64,000 nt of DNA. Origin: Leptolyngbya sp. KIOST-1. Its GTDB lineage: Bacteria > Cyanobacteriota > Cyanobacteriia > Phormidesmidales > Phormidesmidaceae. Positions 44,668 through 51,662 of the stretch are shown here, piece after piece; the stretch's first letter is position 1, and every line of letters starts with the position of its first letter. The DNA is taken from assembly GCF_000763385.1 (NCBI RefSeq), contig NZ_JQFA01000002.1:3534001-3598000 (forward strand), in the 5' to 3' direction. A program made the position numbers and the translations under genes. The notes beneath the pieces were generated by a model. That model had not been told where the DNA came from, ran no database searches, and was given only the letters and a program-made list of their open reading frames with translations.

Positions 44668-44979
44668 ATGGCCATTGCCGTCGGCGTCATTGAAACCCAG
44701 ACCTTCCCGGCTGTGCTAGCCGCCGCCGATGCCATGGTCAAAGCTGGGAATGTCACCGTTTCGGTGCAGGATCGATCCGAAAGTGGGCGACAGTTTGTGG
44801 TGGTGCGCGGTCTGGTGGCCGAGGTCAAGCGCGCCGTCGCGGCGGGGCTGGTCGCCGCTAACGCCTGCCCCAACCTGGCCGAAGTCACCACCCACGTGAT
44901 CATCCCCAACCCCACCGACAACATTGACGCGGTGCTGCCCATCGGCTTTACCCCCGCCTCCGAACCTTTCCGGGTATAA
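44668..44979 (+). CDS. ccmK3: Carboxysome shell protein CcmK3 (BMC-H)
   Basis: A 103-residue bacterial microcompartment hexamer-type subunit. AIAVGVIETQTFPAVLAAADAMVKAGNVTV is the BMC opening; the pore-loop region reads SESGRQFVVVRGLVAEVKRAV, unlike the KIGSGR...RGDVSEV form of CcmK2. The order with ccmK4 matches the cyanobacterial satellite locus away from the main ccm operon. CcmK3 homologues do not form homohexamers alone and mix with CcmK4. A strong AAGGAGG lies 8 bp before the ATG. Confidence 0.88.
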   Translation: MAIAVGVIETQTFPAVLAAADAMVKAGNVTVSVQDRSESGRQFVVVRGLVAEVKRAVAAGLVAANACPNLAEVTTHVIIPNPTDNIDAVLPIGFTPASEPFRV

Positions 44980-45098
44980 GCTCTACTATTACGACCCCCC
45001 CATAGTCTTTAATAAATCGACACGGCGCGATCGCGACCACTGCCCCGTACAATTAAGGTTGAATTTTTTACCCACAAAGCTTTCCCAGGAGTACAACC

Positions 45099-45446
45099 AT
45101 GCCACAGGCCGTCGGGTCGCTTGAAACCAGAGGGTTTCCCCCGGTGCTTGCCGCCGCAGATGCGATGGTAAAAGCAGGGCGCGTTACGCTGATCGGCTAT
45201 ATTCGCGCCGGTAGTGCTCGCTTCGCCATCAACATTCGAGGCGATGTCTCCGAAGTGAAGGCGGCCATGGCAGCCGGGGTAGAAGCCGCCGAAAACACCC
45301 CCGGCGGCATTCTCGAAACCTGGGTGATCATTCCCCGCCCCCACGAAAACGTGGTGGCGGTGCTGCCCATCGACTTCAACGAGGAGACTGAGATCTACCG
45401 TCAGGCGGTCGAACAGCCGATACTGCCCGGTTCTGTCGGTCGCTAA
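45099..45446 (+). CDS. ccmK4: Carboxysome shell protein CcmK4 (BMC-H)
   Basis: A 115-residue BMC-H subunit. VGSLETRGFPPVLAAADAMVKAGRVTLIGYIRAGSARFAINIRGDVSEVKAAMAAG shows the conserved pore-loop and RGDVSEVK; WVIIPRPHENVVAVLPIDF closes the domain, with a short extra tail. It is the shell-facet partner of CcmK3, 119 bp downstream on the same strand. It modulates shell permeability for bicarbonate and RuBP, as known for the family. Confidence 0.92.
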   Translation: MPQAVGSLETRGFPPVLAAADAMVKAGRVTLIGYIRAGSARFAINIRGDVSEVKAAMAAGVEAAENTPGGILETWVIIPRPHENVVAVLPIDFNEETEIYRQAVEQPILPGSVGR

Positions 45447-45521
45447 GTCTCACCAACCGCCTCAGGTCGTCTCGCGATCTGCCCCAGGGCTGTCTGAGGC
45501 TGGTTCACTCTGCCTCCGCCC

Positions 45522-46706
45522 ATGGCTCAACCGCTCACCATTGCCCTGCTTACCTACTCGACCAAGCTGCGGGGCAGCGTTGTTCACACGCTGGAACTGG
45601 CCCAGGCGCTGGCTCAGCTCGGTCACGATGTCTGTGTCTACGCCCTCGACAAAGATGGGCAGGGTTTTGAGCGAGACATTGCGGCCAGGGTTGAGCTAAT
45701 TCCCGCCCAGCCGCCTCCCGGTGGGCTGAGTCCCGATCGCGCCATCGACGCCCTGATTCGTCAGCGGATTGGGGAGTTTGTCGATTACTTTCTGGCCCAT
45801 CCAATCGTTTGCGATATCTACCACGCCCAGGACTGTATTGGAGCCAACGCATTGGTGCAGCTGCGGGAGCGGGGACGCGCCACCAATTTGGTCCGCACTG
45901 TCCACCACGTCGAAGATTACCCCAGTCCCTATCTGCACCAGTGTCAGGATCGCTCAATTCGGGATCCTGATCTATGTTTGTGCGTGAGCGATCGCTGGCA
46001 AGCTGCCCTCCGCCACGACTATGGTATCGACGCTCCCAGAGTCCTCAATGGTGTTGACCTGCGGCGGTTTTCCCCCGCTCCCTCAGGCCAGGAGACCGCC
46101 ATCAAGGCCCGCTACGGGCTAACCGGGGCGCCCATTTTCCTCACCGTGGGGGGCATAGAACCGCGCAAGAATTCTCTCCGCCTGCTAGCAGCCTTTGCCC
46201 AGGTGCTGACCACCCATCCCCAGGCCCAGCTGGTGATGGCGGGCGGAGCTACCCTGTTTGACTACGAGCCCTACCGGCAGGAGTTCCTGGGGCTGGCCAA
46301 CCGGCTAGAGCAGCAGCAGGGGCCAATTCTGGGTAAATCGGTCATGCTGCCGGGCGTTATTCCCGATGGGGATCTGCCTGCTCTCTACCGCGCCGCCGAC
46401 GTATTTTGCTTCCCATCCACCAAGGAAGGCTGGGGGCTGGTGGTGCTGGAGGCGATCGCCTCGGGCCTGCCCGTGATCACCGCCGATCAGCCGCCCTTTA
46501 CCGAATTTCTCAGCTCCGACCAGGCGCTGCTGGTGGATCCTAATTCGGCAGCAGCGATCGCCCAGGCGATGGTAGAGAGCCTGAACCCGGCCCTGGCGCA
46601 GAGGCTCGTCGCCTGCAGCCGCACCATTCTAACCCAGTACACCTGGGCACAGTCAGCGCAGCTGCACCTGCAGCACTACCGCCGTCTGCTCAGATCTCCA
46701 GCCTAG
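45522..46706 (+). CDS. Family 4 glycosyltransferase, MSMEG_0565 type
   Basis: A 394-residue GT-B enzyme. IALLTYSTKLRGSVVHTLELAQALAQLGHDV is the characteristic N-terminus of the MSMEG_0565 family. The donor site has LTVGGIEPRKNSLRLLAAFA and CFPSTKEGWGLVVLEAIASGLPVI. In many bacteria this enzyme lies in the Nit1C nitrilase cluster with a radical SAM protein and a flavoprotein; none of those are here. Its TAG stop is the first triplet of MITE copy B, so the insertion defines the present C-terminus. Confidence 0.8.
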   Translation: MAQPLTIALLTYSTKLRGSVVHTLELAQALAQLGHDVCVYALDKDGQGFERDIAARVELIPAQPPPGGLSPDRAIDALIRQRIGEFVDYFLAHPIVCDIYHAQDCIGANALVQLRERGRATNLVRTVHHVEDYPSPYLHQCQDRSIRDPDLCLCVSDRWQAALRHDYGIDAPRVLNGVDLRRFSPAPSGQETAIKARYGLTGAPIFLTVGGIEPRKNSLRLLAAFAQVLTTHPQAQLVMAGGATLFDYEPYRQEFLGLANRLEQQQGPILGKSVMLPGVIPDGDLPALYRAADVFCFPSTKEGWGLVVLEAIASGLPVITADQPPFTEFLSSDQALLVDPNSAAAIAQAMVESLNPALAQRLVACSRTILTQYTWAQSAQLHLQHYRRLLRSPA

Positions 46707-46832
46707 GGCGTGTCATCAATTGTGGTCGAAAGCTCGGTATATCAAGCTTTGCCACGCCCGACCCAAACGACAGGCTAGGGGCTGTAACCCTTAATTTTTG
46801 GGCGTTTGGCAGCTAATTGATGATAGCCCCTA
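46704..46832. mobile_element. MITE-like element, copy B (129 bp)
   Basis: The left end TAGGGCGTGTCATCAATT (46704-46721) and right end (reverse complement TAGGGGCTATCATCAATT, 46815-46832) form imperfect terminal inverted repeats. Its length equals copy A. Its first three bases are the stop codon of the glycosyltransferase gene. No coding capacity. Confidence 0.8.
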
Positions 46833-46862
46833 GGCGTTGTCATCAATTCTGGCTCAAATCCT
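46831..46862. mobile_element. Solo left end of a MITE-like element, abutting copy B
   Basis: TAGGCGTTGTCATCAATTCT begins on the last two bases (TA) of copy B and matches the left end of the family for about 20 bp, then diverges. It is either a truncated second insertion or a remnant of a head-to-tail pair. Confidence 0.6.
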
Positions 46863-46935
46863 TATTCCATCGGCTGCCCATCCGCTGAAATCCTCACTAC
46901 TATTGGGGTAGGGGATTTTCACTGCATCAGTAATT

Positions 46936-47550
46936 ATGGTCAACGCCGTTTCGGTCTCCGCTCCGGTCGAACCGCCCGCCGCTAGGGAAGATGCAGCCTC
47001 GTCTGTCGACGAGGTGCAGCTCAGTTTGCCCGTAGCAGACCCCGCGCCGGAGCCCCCGCCCATTCCCCCGGCAACGCTGGCCCTCGCCGCCCAGGACGTG
47101 CGGATGGTGCTGCGCGAGCAGAGTGAACAGGGCCAGCTGTTGACCACCAAGCTCAACATTCTGTTTGTGGCCAATGGCGCGCTGTTGACCAGCCTCAGCA
47201 TTTCGCGGCTGCTAGTCAGCGGTAGCCTGTTTAGCCTGGCGGAAATTCTGGGCTTTTTGGTCAGTTTTTCGCTGCTGATGGGCGCGTTTTTGCCCCGCCA
47301 GGTGGCCGTTACCCCTAACCTGGAGGACCGCAAATTTTTAGAAACCTACCTGGCCCTGCCAGAGCAAGATTACCAGCTGCAAATGCTGGTTAACCTGTCA
47401 GAAACCTACAACGCCAACAAGCAGCGCCTCGAAGACACCTCCCAAAGCCTTAAATATGCGGCTTACACCATCTGGGGCACAACTGCTATTATGCTGGTAC
47501 ATATTCTGGTAATTTACGTGGCGGCTGGGTCGTCCCTCGGGCCGCTCTAG
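46936..47550 (+). CDS. Hypothetical membrane protein with 2+1 TM layout
   Basis: A 204-residue protein. Residues 1-50 are Pro/Glu/Ser-rich and probably disordered. A helix (LAAQDVRMVLREQSEQGQLLTTK) leads into two adjacent TM helices (about 73-93 and 98-120). A soluble segment with a predicted helical stretch (LQMLVNLSETYNANKQRLEDTSQSL) follows, then a third TM (about 175-197). No family was recognised. The layout resembles TM effectors such as SLATT or DUF5706 proteins, but no nucleotide cyclase or SLOG partner is adjacent. It starts 74 bp after the solo MITE end. Confidence 0.65.
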   Translation: MVNAVSVSAPVEPPAAREDAASSVDEVQLSLPVADPAPEPPPIPPATLALAAQDVRMVLREQSEQGQLLTTKLNILFVANGALLTSLSISRLLVSGSLFSLAEILGFLVSFSLLMGAFLPRQVAVTPNLEDRKFLETYLALPEQDYQLQMLVNLSETYNANKQRLEDTSQSLKYAAYTIWGTTAIMLVHILVIYVAAGSSLGPL

Positions 47551-47603
47551 CCAACCTCAAAGCCCCTGACCGTGGGGGCTTAACGCATTCAGCGGGAACC
47601 AGT

Positions 47604-47891
47604 ATGAGTGATGGACAGCAAGAGACAACCCTAGAGCGACGGGTGGCCCTGCCCGAGCCAGACGTCAGCAATATTACGGTGCTCACCGAAAGCCTGCCCA
47701 ACGAACCCGTGCTGCCCTGGCATCACTTTGACTCCCCCTGGCTAGAGCGCGAAGCCGATGACTCAGAGGCAGCGAAGCCCGAACCGGCGGCCGAGCCAGC
47801 GCCAGAGACCGAACCCGCTGAACAGCTGACCCTCGAGTTAGAAGTGCTGGTCGGCTCCCTAGAAAATCTGCCCGAAGAAACGGCTGCCTGA
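47604..47891 (+). CDS. Small acidic Pro/Glu-rich hypothetical protein
   Basis: A 95-residue acidic protein without TM helix or known fold. It contains LPWHHFDSPWLERE in the middle and an alternating EPAAEPAPETEPAE stretch before a short hydrophobic-polar helix (LTLELEVLVGSLENL). It lies 53 bp after the membrane-protein gene on the same strand and converges with pheS. The low-complexity composition lowers confidence, but the frame is intact with a plausible start. Confidence 0.5.
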   Translation: MSDGQQETTLERRVALPEPDVSNITVLTESLPNEPVLPWHHFDSPWLEREADDSEAAKPEPAAEPAPETEPAEQLTLELEVLVGSLENLPEETAA

Positions 47892-47946
47892 TCCGGATTG
47901 ACTTTCCGATTCAGGTATTTTTTGTCATTGCTGTCTATACAGTTTT

Positions 47947-49392
47947 CTACAAACGAATATCCGGGCCGATCAGGTCCGAGAGCTTTTCCACGTCGTAGAG
48001 CAGCATGGCGATCCGCTCCAGGCCCAGCCCCCATGCCACCGTGGACTTTTCGCCACCGCCCAGGGGGGCCAGCATCTCCTGGCGAAACAGGCCCGAGTTG
48101 CCCACCTCCAGGTAGCGATCGCTGGGGGGATGGTAGGCAAACACCTCCAGGGACGGCTCGGTGTAGGGGTTGTAGGTGGGCTTAAACTTGAGGTTTTTAA
48201 ACCCCAGGCGCTCGTAGAAGTAGGTGAGGTAGCCCATCAGGGTGCGCACGCTCAGCAGTTCCCCTACCACCACGCCCTCGATCTGGTGAAACTCGGCCAG
48301 GTGAGTGCGGTCTACGGTCTCGTTGCGAAACACCCGGTCAATGGAGAAGTACTTGCCGTCTTTGCCCTGGAGCTGGTGCAGACGGCGGGCGGTGGAGGTG
48401 GTGGTGTGAGCCCGCAGAATGGCCCGGCTGGCTTCGGCCTCGGTCCACTGGCCGCCGTAGTTGGCCTCGTGCACCTGCTTCACCTGCGCCACCAGGGTGG
48501 GGTCCTCCGGCAGCGGTAGGGTCTGGGGATGGGCCAGATAAAACGTATCCTGCACCTCGCGGGCCGGGTGATCCTGGGGGGTAAACAGGGCGTCGAAGTT
48601 CCAGAAGGCCGATTCCACCAGGTAGCCCGACATTTCGTTGAAGCCCATGTTCAGAAAAATATCGCGAATGCGCTGAATGCACTGGGTCAGAATGGTGGGC
48701 CGCCCGTAGGCGACGTCGGGCACTTCGGCGTGAATGTCGTAGGGTTTTAGCTCGACCTCCCGCCACTGCCCCGACAGAATCAGTTCGCTGCCCAGGGCCG
48801 TGATCACATTGCCCAGTTCCAGGGCTTGCAGGGCGGGCAGCACCGTCAGGCTATAGTCTGACTCCACTCGGCTGGTGATGTAGCCCTGCTGCTGGAGCCA
48901 TTCCAGCGAGGAGGCCGCCCCGGCGGCGGGAACTTCCCCGCAAGCGATCGCCTTAAATACCCCCTGCCGCTGCTGATAGGCGCTCAGCACCGACGATTTC
49001 AGCACCGCCACCGCCCCTTCCCCATCGCCATCGACCAGATCCACCGCCTGCTCGCGCCGCAGGGCTCCGTAGTTGAGGCTGAAGGCCGGGCCCAGGTCCG
49101 CTTGGAGGGTGGCGCGATCGCGGATGCCCGCCAGCAGGCGATCGGCCAGGGCTACCCCCGGCAGCAGGCCGCCCAAGTCTTCTCCCTTGGCGGTCAGCAC
49201 CCACCGTTGCTGGCTATGCTCCTGCCACTGCACGTAGCCATCCAGGGCACCGCTGCGCAAAAAGCCATTGATAAAGTTGACGTCAAAACCGGTCTGGGCG
49301 CAGAGCGATCGCAGGCTTGTCACCGTCTGCTGCTGCTGCAAGAGGTCTACAAACTGTCGCTGTTTGCCGCTGAGCTGAAGCAGATCGAGCAT
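47947..49392 (-). CDS. pheS: Phenylalanine--tRNA ligase alpha subunit, archaeal/eukaryotic type
   Basis: A 481-residue class II synthetase alpha chain that charges tRNA-Phe with a beta partner. It is far longer than the usual bacterial PheS (about 330-350) and lacks its N-terminal coiled coil. Instead it has an N-terminal winged-helix-like domain (LQLSGKQRQFVDLLQQ, CAQTGFDVNFINGFLR) as in archaeal/eukaryotic PheS. The core has FWNFDALFTPQDHPAREVQDTFYL (about 262-285), a long insertion ending LRAHTTTSTARRLHQL, motif 2 FSIDRVFRNETVDRTHLAEFHQIEGV and motif 3 AWGLGLERIAMLLY. No pheT is in the window. An ATG start at 49392 fits. Confidence 0.88.
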   Translation of the reverse strand: MLDLLQLSGKQRQFVDLLQQQQTVTSLRSLCAQTGFDVNFINGFLRSGALDGYVQWQEHSQQRWVLTAKGEDLGGLLPGVALADRLLAGIRDRATLQADLGPAFSLNYGALRREQAVDLVDGDGEGAVAVLKSSVLSAYQQRQGVFKAIACGEVPAAGAASSLEWLQQQGYITSRVESDYSLTVLPALQALELGNVITALGSELILSGQWREVELKPYDIHAEVPDVAYGRPTILTQCIQRIRDIFLNMGFNEMSGYLVESAFWNFDALFTPQDHPAREVQDTFYLAHPQTLPLPEDPTLVAQVKQVHEANYGGQWTEAEASRAILRAHTTTSTARRLHQLQGKDGKYFSIDRVFRNETVDRTHLAEFHQIEGVVVGELLSVRTLMGYLTYFYERLGFKNLKFKPTYNPYTEPSLEVFAYHPPSDRYLEVGNSGLFRQEMLAPLGGGEKSTVAWGLGLERIAMLLYDVEKLSDLIGPDIRL

Positions 49393-49496
49393 ACCCAGGC
49401 CCCAAAAATCTCTATCAGCCTACCAGGCCTCCACCGTTCCCAAGGGTCAGGATTGATGAAAAGATAGATACCAGCGCCCCTTTGCGAGATGCTCCC

Positions 49497-49949
49497 ATGT
49501 CCGATCAACCCACGCTGCCCTCTGGCCCTGGTTTTGGCCTCACGTTCTTGTACTACTTTGCGGGCACAGCCGTAGTCACGGCGCTGCTGGCGGTCAAAAC
49601 CCTCGGCGTTGGCCTGGATACGGGCTTGCCCAATCTCTACGGCACCCTGTTGGGAGCGGTGGGAGGCCTGACAGGGGCGCTGGTTAACCGCAGTACCACC
49701 CTGGAACTGCCCATCAGCAGCCGCAAAACCTTCAAGCGCGAGCTGGATGCCGCCCTGGCGGAGATGGGCTATACCGAAGATCAAACCGCCCAGTTAGAGG
49801 GCATTCTGGTCTACCGCCGTCCCTTTGTGCGCCAGCTGCTCTCCGGTCGTATCTATGTGCTGATTGGCGAAAAACAGGCCCAGATCAGCAGCCGGGTCAT
49901 TCACATGGGCGGTATTAAAAAACGGCTTGAGGCCAGCGGTATTCGGTAG
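49497..49949 (+). CDS. Hypothetical membrane protein
   Basis: A 150-residue protein from ATG 49497 with two TM helices (about 14-34, FLYYFAGTAVVTALLAVKTLG, and 45-62, YGTLLGAVGGLTGALVN). A soluble C-terminal domain follows (FKRELDAALAEMGYTEDQTAQLEGILVYRRPFVRQLLSGRIYVLIGEKQAQISSR), which may bind a partner at the membrane. No named family was recognised. The Trp-rich gene starts 11 bp after its stop, so they are co-transcribed. Confidence 0.65.
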   Translation: MSDQPTLPSGPGFGLTFLYYFAGTAVVTALLAVKTLGVGLDTGLPNLYGTLLGAVGGLTGALVNRSTTLELPISSRKTFKRELDAALAEMGYTEDQTAQLEGILVYRRPFVRQLLSGRIYVLIGEKQAQISSRVIHMGGIKKRLEASGIR

Positions 49950-49960
49950 GGGTGGAGGGA

Positions 49961-50227
49961 ATGGTCCGTAAACAAAAATACCCCCATCTGCTGGGCTCCA
50001 AGTGGACGGCACGCCAAAAGACCGAAGGCTGGCGGCACTTTCAGGTGGCTAACCGCAAGCAGGAGGGGGCATGGGTTTTTGCTGAGCTGGTGGCGTCCTG
50101 CGATCCGACGGTACGCCTGTGGGTCAACGCCAAGCAGCTAAAAAATCGCGCCCTTTGGCAGCCTGGGTGGCAGCCGCTCAGCCGCCTTGGGGCGGAGGAT
50201 GGGGAGCAGGATTCCTGGTTAAACTAG
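49961..50227 (+). CDS. TIGR02450 family Trp-rich protein
   Basis: An 88-residue small protein from ATG 49961 behind GGAGGG. HLLGSKWTARQKTEGWRHFQVANRKQ and VRLWVNAKQLKNRALWQPGWQPL carry the closely spaced Trp residues that define TIGR02450. Its role is unknown; family members occur in cyanobacteria and other bacteria. Confidence 0.85.
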   Translation: MVRKQKYPHLLGSKWTARQKTEGWRHFQVANRKQEGAWVFAELVASCDPTVRLWVNAKQLKNRALWQPGWQPLSRLGAEDGEQDSWLN

Positions 50228-50330
50228 TGGGGATAGGCGGGTGATCCCCCAGGTTTTGGGGCTGGTTCAGCACGAAGGCTGGAAACGCGCTAAAGTCAAT
50301 ACAGGCAAAGGTGGCCAGAGGACAGTAGCT

Positions 50331-50660
50331 ATGTGGCACGTCATTTATATCATTGCATTTGCGGTTCTGGCCATGATGGCGATCGCGAATCTGGTTAGAA
50401 ACCTGATTTTGCTCGGCGGCAACGCCCGCAATCCTCAGGCGCCTAGAACCTACGGGGGTGGGCAGCAGACCGGTCAGGGCGATCGCTCCGTGCCCCACCC
50501 CGAACTGCTCGACCAGGACGGCCAGGTCATCCGCGAACCGCTGCTGGTGATGAAGTCGATTTCGGTCAAAGACGCCCGCGAACAGCTGGACGCCCTCTAC
50601 AACGGCACCAACCCTCCCCTCGATGACGCCGAAGACAACGGCTCTGAGGCGGAGTTGTAG
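50331..50660 (+). CDS. DUF2973 domain-containing protein
   Basis: A 109-residue protein from ATG 50331. One N-terminal TM helix (VIYIIAFAVLAMMAIANLV, 3-21) is followed by a cytosolic tail with HPELLDQDGQVIREPLLVMKSISVKDAREQLDALYNG (about 64-100), the conserved part of the cyanobacterial DUF2973 family. Function unknown. It lies 103 bp after the Trp-rich gene on the same strand. Confidence 0.8.
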   Translation: MWHVIYIIAFAVLAMMAIANLVRNLILLGGNARNPQAPRTYGGGQQTGQGDRSVPHPELLDQDGQVIREPLLVMKSISVKDAREQLDALYNGTNPPLDDAEDNGSEAEL

Positions 50661-50960
50661 GGAAGCAAAGTCCTTAGCGTGTCGGTATTTCAGGCTTCCC
50701 GAGGGTCATACCTGTCCCTTCCTTTCTATACCAGCGCAGCGTCAAAGCCAAACGTCAGGATTCTCGTCCAAATTCCATCCCCTCGATTTCAACCGACGGC
50801 TTGCGTAGGGGCATAGGCGAATCTAGGCCAGAGGCTTTACAGTGTTTGTTCAATCCACCTGGTATAGCCAGGCAGAACTTCGTATTCAACGATGGCCATT
50901 GTGCCTGGGACGTTTTCCCCCGCCAAAGCCCACCGGGCACTGACTCACGGTTAGCCTCGC
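50661..50960. other. Convergent intergenic region, no feature seen
   Basis: 300 bp between two converging genes. No frame with family resemblance and no strong terminator hairpin was noticed. Confidence 0.4.
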
Positions 50961-51428
50961 TCAAACCTGGCAGCGATCGCTGCATCCTGACCCCAGGCGT
51001 GCCTCCCGCTCAGCCAGGATAGTCTTGAGACTGGGACGGCCTGTGACCGCCAGCCGCCAGTTAGCCCAAACCCCATAGACCCAGTCCACCAGCGGGCCAA
51101 TCAGCGGCCATCCCGTGGGGGCGTAAATCCAGCCCAGGCCCAGGACTGAGTAGATCTGGCGAAAGACTTCCACATTTTTGATCACGGTGCCGTCGGGCAG
51201 CACCGCATGAATGCGCCCCATGGCGGTGGCAAAGTCAACGCCACCGTTGTCGTCAGGACTGTAATCGGCGGCGGCAATGTCGGTAAAGGCCACCAGGCCG
51301 CGTCCGCCGTCTCTTTTTCGCAAAAAGTTCACTTCCCGCAGGCACAGGGGGCAGTCGCCGTCGTAGAGCAGCTTTATTTTCCAGGTGGCGTTTGGCACTT
51401 CAGCAGCAGCGGCAGCGGTAGTCGTCAT
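50961..51428 (-). CDS. DCC family thiol-disulfide oxidoreductase-like protein (DUF393)
   Basis: A 155-residue protein from ATG 51428. The DCC-family signature YDGDCPLC (about residues 21-28) gives a CxxC-like D-C-x2-C thioredoxin-fold site, followed by REVNFLRKRD and VLPDGTVIKNVEVFRQIYSVLG. A hydrophobic region (WPLIGPLVDWVYGVWA) suggests membrane association. The substrate is unknown. MITE copy C begins 31 bp upstream of its start, so that repeat probably contributes its promoter region. Confidence 0.85.
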   Translation of the reverse strand: MTTTAAAAAEVPNATWKIKLLYDGDCPLCLREVNFLRKRDGGRGLVAFTDIAAADYSPDDNGGVDFATAMGRIHAVLPDGTVIKNVEVFRQIYSVLGLGWIYAPTGWPLIGPLVDWVYGVWANWRLAVTGRPSLKTILAEREARLGSGCSDRCQV

Positions 51429-51459
51429 TGGAACCCCAAGATCAAGACAGCAGAGCACC

Positions 51460-51582
51460 CAGGGCGGGTCATCATTTCCGGCCAGAATCCGAAATCAGCG
51501 TTGCTACGTCCGCCCTAAACCTAGCAGGGGCTACAACCGCTGATGCTGGAGTCGTCAGAGGCTGATTGGTGACAGCTCCTAG
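51460..51582. mobile_element. MITE-like element, copy C (degenerate, about 123 bp)
   Basis: The left end CAGGGCGGGTCATCATTTC (from 51460) and right end (reverse complement TAGGAGCTGTCACCAATCAG, ending 51582) match the family termini with substitutions. The interior GTTGCTACGTCCGCCCTAAA parallels TTTGCCACGCCCGACCCAAA of copies A and B. It is the oldest-looking copy in this window. Confidence 0.65.
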
Positions 51583-51662
51583 GGGTATCTCTACATATAT
51601 CTTAATGAATTGGCCTGTGAAGTGCCGCAGGGATGTTTGAGTCGTTCTCCCAGGCTTACCGC

